DNA of 64,000 bases, taken from assembly GCA_021800275.1 (NCBI GenBank), contig JAJYZB010000007.1:1-64000 (forward strand), in the 5' to 3' direction. The notes under the pieces were generated by a model. It made no database searches. It was not told the DNA's origin and saw only the letters and a list, made by a program, of their open reading frames with translations. The first letter of the stretch is position 1. Each line of letters starts with the position of its first letter. This document shows positions 53,437-61,607 of this stretch, one piece after another. Both the position numbers and the translations under genes were made by a program. This DNA is from a bacterium. GTDB lineage: Bacteria > Vulcanimicrobiota > JABDET01.

Positions 53437-54928
53437 AAACGACTCGATTGATTCCTTTCACTTCACTGATGATTCTGCTGGAAATTCTATCTAAAACTTC
53501 CCATGGGAGACGCGCGTAAGAGGCTGTCATTCCATCATTGGAGTGAACTGCTCTTACAGCCGCCACATTTTCATAAGTTCTTTTATCACCCATGACTCCA
53601 ACCGTTTTTATAGGCAGAAGAACAGCAAAAAATTGCCAAAGTCGAGTGATTTCATCTGTTTTTTCAACTTCTTCCCGAACAATAGCATCTGCTCTGCGCA
53701 GAAGGGAAATCTGTCCTTTGTTAATTTCTCCTAAAATACGGACAGCTAGACCTGGGCCAGGGAAAGGCTGTCTCTGTAAAATTTTGTTTGAAATTCCAAG
53801 TTTTTTGCCGATTTCTCGAACTTCATCTTTAAATAGATATCGGAGCGGTTCAATTAAGCTCAGCTTCATGGTTTTAGGAAGCCCCCCTACATTGTGATGG
53901 GTTTTAATTTTTGCCGAAAGTTTGTTCTGATCCTGTGAGCTTTCTATGACATCAGGATAAAGAGTTCCCTGGATAAGAAATCTCGCTTTCAAAGGTTTGG
54001 CTCTATTTTCAAAAAGAGAGATGAATGTTCTCCCAATGATTTTTCTCTTTTCTTCCGGATTCTTAACGTTTTTAAGTTTTTCAAGAAAAATTTTCGCTCC
54101 ATTAATGAGATGGAAGCTCATTGGAAACTTAGAGAGAATTGAAACAACTTCTTCTTTTTCTTGTTTTCGCAAAAGTCCTGTGTCCACAAAAATAGAATGA
54201 AGATTTTTTCCGATCGCTTTTGCTGCTAACAGAGCAGCCACAGTTGAATCAACGCCTCCTGAAACGGCGCAGATGACTTTTTCATTTTTTGTTAGTTCGC
54301 GGATTTGCTGGATAGAATCTTCTATAAAAGAGCTGAGGTTCCAGGTAAATTCGCATCCGCAGATATCTAAAAAATTTTTTAAAAGAATTTTTCCAAAAGG
54401 AGTGTGAGATACTTCCGGATGGAACTGCACGCCGTAAATTTTTTTCTCTTCATGACCCAGCGCTGAGATTAATCCTGAAAAGCTTCGCGCAATCACGTGA
54501 AATTGGGGAGGGACTTTTGAAACCTCATCTCCATGGCTCATCCAGCAGTGGCTTCCACTTTTTACGTCTTGAAACAAAGGGGAAGAATTTAAAATTTCAA
54601 TTTGAGCTGGCCCATACTCTCTTTTAGAAGAAGACTTCACTTTTCCATTAAATTTTTCTGCCAGCAGCTGCATTCCATAGCAAATCCCAAGAACAGGAAG
54701 GTTTTGTTTTAAAATCCAGTCTGGGAGTTTTGGAGCATTTTCATCATAGACACTGGCAGGTCCCCCGCTTAAAATGAACCCTTTTGGCTGTAAAGATAGA
54801 ACTTTTGTTATAGAACTGTCAAAAGGGAGAAGTTCAGTATAAACCCCTAGTTCTCGAATTCTTCTGCAGATTAGTTGGTTGTACTGAGATCCATAATCTA
54901 AAACAAGAATGCTCTCCTGGTTTTTCAT
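53393..54928 (-). CDS. guaA: GMP synthase (glutamine-hydrolysing)
   Basis: A 511-residue enzyme with a class I glutamine amidotransferase domain (C83 in GICYGMQ, H170 and E172 in GVQFHPE) and an ATP pyrophosphatase domain (SGGVDS at 223-228), ending in TPKPPGTIEWE. It converts XMP to GMP. I chose the ATG at 54928, which forms an ATGA overlap with the upstream hydrolase stop; an ATG three codons earlier would overlap it further. Confidence 0.95.
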   Translation of the reverse strand: MKNQESILVLDYGSQYNQLICRRIRELGVYTELLPFDSSITKVLSLQPKGFILSGGPASVYDENAPKLPDWILKQNLPVLGICYGMQLLAEKFNGKVKSSSKREYGPAQIEILNSSPLFQDVKSGSHCWMSHGDEVSKVPPQFHVIARSFSGLISALGHEEKKIYGVQFHPEVSHTPFGKILLKNFLDICGCEFTWNLSSFIEDSIQQIRELTKNEKVICAVSGGVDSTVAALLAAKAIGKNLHSIFVDTGLLRKQEKEEVVSILSKFPMSFHLINGAKIFLEKLKNVKNPEEKRKIIGRTFISLFENRAKPLKARFLIQGTLYPDVIESSQDQNKLSAKIKTHHNVGGLPKTMKLSLIEPLRYLFKDEVREIGKKLGISNKILQRQPFPGPGLAVRILGEINKGQISLLRRADAIVREEVEKTDEITRLWQFFAVLLPIKTVGVMGDKRTYENVAAVRAVHSNDGMTASYARLPWEVLDRISSRIISEVKGINRVVYDITPKPPGTIEWE

Positions 54929-56181
54929 TCGCCGCATCGCAAAAACAGGAGGATACTTTCCCAGACATCTTTAGAATGCGGTCCTAAATGAGGAATATGA
55001 TCGGTTTTGCTGTATAAAGTCAATTTATAAGCCGTTTGGAAACTTTTTAATTCTCGAATTAGATCTTGAATTTTGGAAATCGAAACGATCGCATCAGAGT
55101 CTCCTAAAAGAAGCAGAAGACTGGATTGAAATCGATCCAGATATTGGAGCATAGAGCGTTTCCTATAGGGTTCAGGGTTCTGATTTGCCAGCGAGCCTGT
55201 GAACAGAAAAAGGCTGACTATTTGCCAGGTTTGACCTCTGTCTTTTGATTTTTGCAGGAAGTTCCAGTAAGACATAAAGTCTAGAATACAGGGAAGAAGA
55301 ATCACTCCTTTTGTTTTTATTTGGCATGATGCGATAAAATTTGCTGACGCGCCTTCTCCTTCTCCCAGAAAAAAAAGTTGAGACAAATCAATATATCCTT
55401 TTCCAGAAAGATATTCGACTGCGGAAAGTGTATCTTTGACTTCTCCTCCTGAAAATTCGGGAACACCATCAGAAAGCCCCTGTCCACGATACTCTGGGGA
55501 AAAAGCCAGAAAGCCTTTCTGCGCCAGAGAAATGCTGGCAGACAGCGAAAATGGGGTGAATCCCCAGAAACCACTGTGTCCGACAATGACAGCAGGCAGG
55601 TTTGTTTGGTTCAATGGCGCAGCTAGAAAACCGCGGACATTATAGGACTCTGATTGATATTGAACAACTTCAATTTTTATTTCATTTTTTTCTTGAGTTT
55701 GTTCGGAAAAAACGGGACATGGGATTGGACCCACAGGAGATAAAGCTTCCAATAAGACTTCGAGAATGAGTTTTGCTGCATCAGGATTCGTATGTTTCAA
55801 TTGAATTGCCTGGTTTAAAAGAAAGAGTTCTCCTTCAGCAGGTTGATTTCGATTTTGTTTCACTTTTATCCCTTTTTGGCATGCCTCATCCAACTCTTCA
55901 AGATTTTTTTCTTGATGGGAGGCATCAGGTAAATTTTTCCATTCATTCAAAAATTCTTCCAATTCATCAAATCGTATTCCAAAACCTGGAGGCTTCAGCA
56001 GCTTCAAGATTTTTTTTCGCGTTGAAAAAAGAGACTTTCGTGTTTCAGCAGATGGGTTATTTTTCCAGGAGCTGCTGAAATTCTGCCATAAAGGAAGAAG
56101 AGTTAATAAGAGCTGTCGTTCCTGTTCTGTTAAAAGAGCGGATGTGAAAGGAAGGGTTGGTTCAGCAGAAAGTCTGATCAT
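54925..56181 (-). CDS. Alpha/beta hydrolase fold protein, nucleophile missing
   Basis: A 418-residue protein with an N-terminal helical part (about 1-170) and an alpha/beta hydrolase fold resembling S9/dienelactone-type enzymes (VIVGHSGFWGFTPF, YRGQGLSDG, LLLLGDSDAIV, TDHIPHLGPHS). At the expected nucleophile elbow it reads GEGEGA, so the usual Ser of G-x-S-x-G is replaced. It may therefore be non-catalytic or use a different residue. It starts with an ATGA overlap to the C26 peptidase and ends with one to guaA. Confidence 0.72.
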   Translation of the reverse strand: MIRLSAEPTLPFTSALLTEQERQLLLTLLPLWQNFSSSWKNNPSAETRKSLFSTRKKILKLLKPPGFGIRFDELEEFLNEWKNLPDASHQEKNLEELDEACQKGIKVKQNRNQPAEGELFLLNQAIQLKHTNPDAAKLILEVLLEALSPVGPIPCPVFSEQTQEKNEIKIEVVQYQSESYNVRGFLAAPLNQTNLPAVIVGHSGFWGFTPFSLSASISLAQKGFLAFSPEYRGQGLSDGVPEFSGGEVKDTLSAVEYLSGKGYIDLSQLFFLGEGEGASANFIASCQIKTKGVILLPCILDFMSYWNFLQKSKDRGQTWQIVSLFLFTGSLANQNPEPYRKRSMLQYLDRFQSSLLLLLGDSDAIVSISKIQDLIRELKSFQTAYKLTLYSKTDHIPHLGPHSKDVWESILLFLRCGE

Positions 56182-56903
56182 GCTTTATGTTTCTTGCAAG
56201 CTTCAATAAAACCTTTGAAAATAGGTCGAAATATTGTGAACATTTCGCGAGCTTCGGGATGCCACTGAACCCCTACAACCCAGGGATGATTTTGAGACTG
56301 CACTGCTTCAATGATTCCGTCAGATGACAAAGCAGACGCAGATAAAGCAGGGGCTAATTGTTTAATTGCCTGGTGATGTCTTGAATTGACTTCAATCTCT
56401 TCTCCCCAGTAAACACTCAAGAGAGAGTCCGGTTTTATTTTTACTAGATGGCGAAGCCCCCTTTTTTCTTCTCTTGTCAAATGATTTTGATCTTTATGAG
56501 ATGAATGAAGGCCATTCACTATTTGATGTGCCAGATCCTGGTACAGGGTTCCTCTCATCGCCACGTTCAACACTTGAATCCCTCTGCATATCGCAAAAAC
56601 AGGTTTTTTCGAGGATAAAAAGTGGCGCAGGGCTTGAAACTCGAACAGGTCTCTTTCTTCATCCGGCTCATCGCAGAAGCTCTCTTTTTCTTCACCATAG
56701 AATTTAGGATGAACATCTCCGCCCCCTGATAAGAGAATACCCGTGATTTCAGCAAACTCTAAAGGATCTCCGGGGCGAAAAACGATAGGGTTTCCGCCTG
56801 ATTTTGTAATGGCTTCAATATATTCATCATCAGAGGGTATTTTAACCTTTCCTAACAGAGTGGCGATTTTTAAGTTTTCAAGATTTGGGGCTGGATGCAT
56901 CAT
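56178..56903 (-). CDS. puuD: Gamma-glutamyl hydrolase family peptidase (C26)
   Basis: A 241-residue class I glutamine-amidotransferase-like hydrolase with C106 in AICRGIQ and H215, E217 in GVQWHPE. PuuD-type enzymes hydrolyse gamma-glutamyl compounds such as gamma-glutamyl-GABA. The ATG at 56903 overlaps the oppF stop as ATGA; a TTG at 56915 would overlap oppF further. Placed in a peptide-uptake operon, it may process imported gamma-glutamyl peptides or amides. Confidence 0.88.
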   Translation of the reverse strand: MMHPAPNLENLKIATLLGKVKIPSDDEYIEAITKSGGNPIVFRPGDPLEFAEITGILLSGGGDVHPKFYGEEKESFCDEPDEERDLFEFQALRHFLSSKKPVFAICRGIQVLNVAMRGTLYQDLAHQIVNGLHSSHKDQNHLTREEKRGLRHLVKIKPDSLLSVYWGEEIEVNSRHHQAIKQLAPALSASALSSDGIIEAVQSQNHPWVVGVQWHPEAREMFTIFRPIFKGFIEACKKHKA

Positions 56904-57868
56904 ACTCGAATACAAGCCACTTTATGACCTGACTCCACTGCTTTTAGTTCTGGAACACTTTCTTTGCATTTTTCTATGGCAATAGGACATCGGGTATGGA
57001 AAGGACAGCCAGGTGGGGGATGAATAGGGGAGGGGATATCCCCTTGAAGAATGATCCTCTGCCTTTGTTTTTGTATTTCTGGATCTGGGATTGGAATAGC
57101 GCTCATCAGAGCTTTTGTATAAGGGTGTAAGGGATTGTTATACAATTTATTTTTTTCAGCAATTTCCATGAACTTTCCGAGATACATGACAGCCACATGA
57201 TTAGAGATGTGTTTAACAACAGAAAGATCGTGTGAAATAAAAATATAGGTAAGCTTAAATTTTTGTTGAAGCTCCTGCATCAGATTAATGACCTGCGCCT
57301 GAATGGAAACGTCCAAGGCGCTAACAGGTTCGTCAGCAACGATCAGTTTAGGCTGCACAGCTAATGCTCTGGCAATTCCAATTCTCTGTCTCTGGCCTCC
57401 ACTGAATTCATGGGGATAGCGGTTCGCTTGGTTTGAGTTTAATCCTACCACATTCAGCAGCTCTTTAACCCTTTCCTGGCTTCCTTTCCCATTGGTTAGA
57501 TGATGCAGTTTTAAAGGTTCTGCAATAATGCCTCCAACTGTCATTCTTGGATTTAAAGAAGCATAAGGGTCTTGAAAAATGATCTGCATTTTTTTTCGCA
57601 GGTGCCTAAGTACTTTTGAATTAGCTTTAAAAACATCGGTTCCATCAAAAATAACTTCACCGTCAGTGGGTTCATTTAATCTCAAAATCACTCTTCCAAG
57701 CGTTGATTTTCCTGAGCCGGATTCTCCGACTATTCCAAGGGTTTCCCCTTCATTAACTTCTAAGCTGACATCGTCAACAGCCCGAACATTTCCAACAGTT
57801 TTTGAAAAAATAAATCCTGATGTTATTGGAAAATATTTTTTTAAGTTTTTAACGTCCAGCAGGCTCAC
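56900..57868 (-). CDS. oppF: Oligopeptide ABC transporter ATPase, OppF type
   Basis: A 322-residue ATPase with Walker A GESGSGKST, Q-loop in IFQDPYASLNPRM, signature FSGGQRQR and Walker B LIVADEPVSALD. The C-terminal PIHPPPGCPFHTRCP is the oligopeptide/dipeptide-transporter extension. It energises uptake with OppD. The GTG start has GGAGG five bases upstream. Ends in ATGA overlap with puuD. Confidence 0.93.
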   Translation of the reverse strand: MSLLDVKNLKKYFPITSGFIFSKTVGNVRAVDDVSLEVNEGETLGIVGESGSGKSTLGRVILRLNEPTDGEVIFDGTDVFKANSKVLRHLRKKMQIIFQDPYASLNPRMTVGGIIAEPLKLHHLTNGKGSQERVKELLNVVGLNSNQANRYPHEFSGGQRQRIGIARALAVQPKLIVADEPVSALDVSIQAQVINLMQELQQKFKLTYIFISHDLSVVKHISNHVAVMYLGKFMEIAEKNKLYNNPLHPYTKALMSAIPIPDPEIQKQRQRIILQGDIPSPIHPPPGCPFHTRCPIAIEKCKESVPELKAVESGHKVACIRV

Positions 57869-57925
57869 AGGACCTCCAGCATTGAGAAGATGTTTTACTC
57901 AAGATTGATTTCATTATCCATAAAC

Positions 57926-58918
57926 TCATAGGGCTGCCTCTGCTTGAATTTTAACTTTATCAAAAAGGATGCATCGAGATAAATGATTGGGCTCCACGAT
58001 TTTTAAGTCAGGTTCTGAACTAAAACACTGCTGAACAGCCAGTTTGCATCGAGGGGCAAACGTGCAGGAGTTAGCTTTTTCTTTTAAAACAGGAGGCTGT
58101 CCATCAATTGGGATTAATTTCCTGTTCTGCGTTTCATCCAGTCGTGGTAGAGAGGTTAGAAGTCCTGCTGTATAAGGGTGTTTCGGGTTTTTAAAAAGAA
58201 TTTGAGAAGGGGCTTTTTCAACCGCTCTTCCTGCATACATGACCATGACATCCTCACAGACATCAGCGACAATTCCGAGGTTGTGGGTGATGAGGATAAT
58301 ACTGGTTTGAAACTCTTTCTGGAGGTCTTTCATGAGGTCTAAAATTTGAGCCTGAACCGTTACATCCAACGCTGTTGTGGGTTCATCAGCAATCAAGAGA
58401 GAGGGGTTGCAGGAAAGAGCCATTGCGATCATTGCTCTCTGTCTCATTCCTCCGCTTAATTGATGGGGATAAGCCCTGCATCGTTCCACAGGATTTGGGA
58501 TTTTAACTTTTTCAAGCATTTGGATTGCTTTTTCTTTTGCTTTTTGTTTTGGGAGCCTTTGATGGATTTGAATGGCTTCAGAGATTTGATCTCCAATCGT
58601 AAAAACAGGGTTTAATGAAGTCATGGGATCCTGGAAAATGACTGAAATTTTTCCCCCTCGGATTTTGTGCATCTCAGAATCAGATAAATCTAAAAGATTT
58701 TGATTATTAAAGATAATTTTTCCCGATACGATTTTTCCAGGGGGAGGGATTAATCTCATAACAGCTAATGCAGTCATGGATTTGCCACAGCCTGATTCTC
58801 CCACAATCCCGAGAGTTTTCCCTTTTTCTATCGAAAAACTTAATCCATCAACTGCCCGAACTATGCCTTCATCCGTAAAGAACTGAACTTTTAGATCTTG
58901 GATGTCAAGCAGAGGCAT
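57926..58918 (-). CDS. oppD: Oligopeptide ABC transporter ATPase, OppD type
   Basis: A 330-residue ATPase with Walker A GESGCGKSM, Q-loop IFQDPMTSLNP, signature LSGGMRQR and Walker B LLIADEPTTALD. The C-terminal Cys-rich NSCTFAPRCKLAVQQC segment marks the Opp/Dpp group. It works as a pair with OppF. It lies 48 bases after oppC. Confidence 0.94.
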   Translation of the reverse strand: MPLLDIQDLKVQFFTDEGIVRAVDGLSFSIEKGKTLGIVGESGCGKSMTALAVMRLIPPPGKIVSGKIIFNNQNLLDLSDSEMHKIRGGKISVIFQDPMTSLNPVFTIGDQISEAIQIHQRLPKQKAKEKAIQMLEKVKIPNPVERCRAYPHQLSGGMRQRAMIAMALSCNPSLLIADEPTTALDVTVQAQILDLMKDLQKEFQTSIILITHNLGIVADVCEDVMVMYAGRAVEKAPSQILFKNPKHPYTAGLLTSLPRLDETQNRKLIPIDGQPPVLKEKANSCTFAPRCKLAVQQCFSSEPDLKIVEPNHLSRCILFDKVKIQAEAAL

Positions 58919-58966
58919 GATTTTTTTCTTCTCCTGCAGATATTCTATTTCCTTGTGTCATCGTTT

Positions 58967-60358
58967 TCATCTTCTCATTTTAGGATCAAAAGCATCTCTA
59001 AGTCCATCCCCTAAAAGATTGAATGCCAGAACTGTAATAACAATTAGAAACCCTGGGAGCAGAATCCATGGATAATGAATCAGAGCGACCACATTCTGTG
59101 CTTCTGTCAGCATATTTCCCCAACTTGCCCTTGGCTGCTGAATTCCCAAATCCAGGAAGCTCAGAAACGCTTCTAGCAAAATATAGTTTGGAATGCTCAA
59201 AGTCATTAAAACAATAATCTGGGAAAAAGTGTTCGGAATGATATGCCTCACAATAGTTCTGAGATTAGAACATCCAATTCCTTCAGCTGCCATGACATAT
59301 TCTCTTTCCCTCAGGGAAAGCACCATTCCTCGAACAATACGAGCGATAAAGGGCCAACTGATAAAAGCAATGATAAAAATGATCATGAAATAGACATCCA
59401 CAGATGAGATATTCTCAGGAATGACAGCTCTCAGAGCTAAAAGTAAATATAAGGAAGGGATGGTCATCAGCATTTCCCCAAATCTCTGGATCCAGTTGTC
59501 AATATCAATAGAGGGTTTCCAGTTTCTGATTTTAAATAAGTAAATGGGAATATTTAAAGGATTCCACCAGTTTTCGCTGTGAGATAAATAACTGGCAGAA
59601 ATCAGAATAATTCTTACAATAAAGGCAGCGGCAAGCCCTGTTAGAGCTCCATTTCGAGAATATAGAGCAATCTCATGGTGTTTCATCCCAGTGTAAAGTC
59701 CGATTCCGGAGCCGATCAGGAGCAGAGAAATTTCCCACCAGATCCCCAGTTTAATCGGTTTACCAGCATAAAATCCTGAGATTCCACCGATCAGCATGCC
59801 GAAACTGTAACTGATTAGAACCCCAAAAAGTCCTATGGTTAGTGAGATTCGAGAACCATATAAAATTCGTGAAAAAATATCGCGTCCTAGTCTTCCGCTG
59901 CCAAAAAGATAGATTCTGGCAGGGGGACTTACTCCAAATAATCGCATTTTCATGGGGATAAATCCCAATAAATAATGAGTTTTAGCTCCAGGAGCTGTAT
60001 AAAAGAAGTGGATGGGGTAAATTCTTGAAGTGATAGGAATGTAATGACCTGAATATTCTGGTTTCTCAACATAGTTATAGATAAAAGGGTCTAAATGAAA
60101 TTTCCCCTGCTGATCAAAAAAATGAATGGCAACAGGAGGCATATAAGATTTTAAATGGTCCGCAAAAGTTTGAGAATAAGGAGAAATGAAGTCTGCGAAG
60201 ACCATCAAAAAATAAAGAAAAATCAGCACCCAAAAACCAAACACTGCCAGTTTATTTTTTTTGAGCTGACGAAAAGCGATCTGCCATTCAGATTTAGGTT
60301 TGATCGTTTTAATGGCTTGAAATTCAGGTTTCTCTTTTTCTAGTGTTTGGACTGCCAT
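58967..60358 (-). CDS. oppC: Oligopeptide ABC permease, OppC-like with inserted membrane hairpin
   Basis: A 463-residue permease, far longer than a usual OppC of about 300. The EAA loop REREYVMAAEGIGCSNLRT and the C-terminal NLLGDGLRDAFDPKMR are standard. Two additions are seen: a long extracytoplasmic segment (about residues 62-150) and, within the membrane domain after GFYAG, about 88 residues (200-288) with two extra helices. The ATG at 60358 lies seven bases after the oppB stop; a longer frame would overlap oppB. Confidence 0.88.
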   Translation of the reverse strand: MAVQTLEKEKPEFQAIKTIKPKSEWQIAFRQLKKNKLAVFGFWVLIFLYFLMVFADFISPYSQTFADHLKSYMPPVAIHFFDQQGKFHLDPFIYNYVEKPEYSGHYIPITSRIYPIHFFYTAPGAKTHYLLGFIPMKMRLFGVSPPARIYLFGSGRLGRDIFSRILYGSRISLTIGLFGVLISYSFGMLIGGISGFYAGKPIKLGIWWEISLLLIGSGIGLYTGMKHHEIALYSRNGALTGLAAAFIVRIILISASYLSHSENWWNPLNIPIYLFKIRNWKPSIDIDNWIQRFGEMLMTIPSLYLLLALRAVIPENISSVDVYFMIIFIIAFISWPFIARIVRGMVLSLREREYVMAAEGIGCSNLRTIVRHIIPNTFSQIIVLMTLSIPNYILLEAFLSFLDLGIQQPRASWGNMLTEAQNVVALIHYPWILLPGFLIVITVLAFNLLGDGLRDAFDPKMRR

Positions 60359-60365
60359 GAAGAGG

Positions 60366-61607
60366 TCAACTCCCGTACCGAATTCTGGGATCAGCCCAAG
60401 CCAAAAGAATATCTCCAATCAGATTTCCTATAATTAAAAACATTCCTGAAATCATGACATCTCCCATGACTAAGTAGAGGTCTTTCTCAAGGATAGCGCG
60501 GTAGATTAAATAACCCAGCCCAGGCCAGCCCATTACAATTTCAATCGTTAGAATGCCGGAGATAAGGGATCCCAATTGGAATCCAAAAAGGGTGATAATG
60601 GGATTCAGAGCATTTCTGAAAACGTGTTTAAATACAACCGTTTTTTCTGAGACTCCTTTGGCTCTTGCTGTTGTCACATATTCTGCTCTAAGCACTTCAA
60701 GAGTACTTGCCCTCATTTGTCTTAACATATAAGCAACACTAACCACAGATTCAACCAGAGTCGGAAGGGCTAGATGACGCAGAAGATCCCAAAACTTCCC
60801 CCAAGGGGAAAGGAAGTAGTAATCAGGAGAACTCGATCCGCCAATAGGAAAATTTGCTTTCTGAAAAAGATAGTAAGTTCCCAATAAAATGAAAAACAAT
60901 CCTACCCCTGTTAAAACAGCACCTTTGATAAATCTCCAGACATTTTCTTTCCTGCCTGCTGGATGATGAAGGGAGAAAAAACCTCCTAAAACGGCGGCAA
61001 AAATAGAAATCAGTTGGATGGTTGGGATGGCATAGTTAAAGGGGAAAAGTTTTGCCCTTGCCGCTAAAAATAGCACAACAAGGGCTAGAAAGAAATCAGG
61101 GATGGCATATCCGATGTAAGAATAAAAAATCGTGGCTTGATCAAAATATTTTCCCTGTTTAACAGCAGCAAAAGTTCCAAGAGGAAGAGCGATCGCCCAA
61201 CTGACAATAGTAATAGCTATGGCTAAAATGAGAGTATTGATCATGGGATGATATAGAACTTTTGCAATGGGTTCTCTATAAGCGAAAGAGATTCCGAAAT
61301 TAAACGCTCTCCAGGAGTGAAAGTTCCATGTAAACCAGGATCTCCAATTCCAGACCGAGTATTTTTTCCAGTTTTGAGGATGAGGTAAAATTCCTCTGAC
61401 CCAGCGGTAGTACTGAACATACCAGGGTTTATTTAATCCAAACTGCCGCTCCATTTCCAATAGAACTTTTTTTGTGATATGAGGATTTAATTTAAGAATG
61501 TCCAGATAGTTTCCAGGAGCCAGCTGCATAATTAAAAAGGAGATAAAAGAGATGCCAATCAAGAGAACAACCATGCTCAGCATTCTTTTTGCAATGTATC
61601 GTATCAT
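60366..61607 (-). CDS. oppB: Oligopeptide ABC permease, OppB-like with inserted membrane hairpin
   Basis: A 413-residue permease; family members average about 310-330. The EAA loop is RAEYVTTARAKGVSEKTVV, and VMGWPGLGYLIYRAI is the OppB mark. An insert of about 60 residues (192-255) adds two helices (about 195-212 and 228-248), and a Trp-rich segment (about 80-100) lies in the first loop. Its ATG overlaps the oppA stop as ATGA. Confidence 0.9.
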   Translation of the reverse strand: MIRYIAKRMLSMVVLLIGISFISFLIMQLAPGNYLDILKLNPHITKKVLLEMERQFGLNKPWYVQYYRWVRGILPHPQNWKKYSVWNWRSWFTWNFHSWRAFNFGISFAYREPIAKVLYHPMINTLILAIAITIVSWAIALPLGTFAAVKQGKYFDQATIFYSYIGYAIPDFFLALVVLFLAARAKLFPFNYAIPTIQLISIFAAVLGGFFSLHHPAGRKENVWRFIKGAVLTGVGLFFILLGTYYLFQKANFPIGGSSSPDYYFLSPWGKFWDLLRHLALPTLVESVVSVAYMLRQMRASTLEVLRAEYVTTARAKGVSEKTVVFKHVFRNALNPIITLFGFQLGSLISGILTIEIVMGWPGLGYLIYRAILEKDLYLVMGDVMISGMFLIIGNLIGDILLAWADPRIRYGS

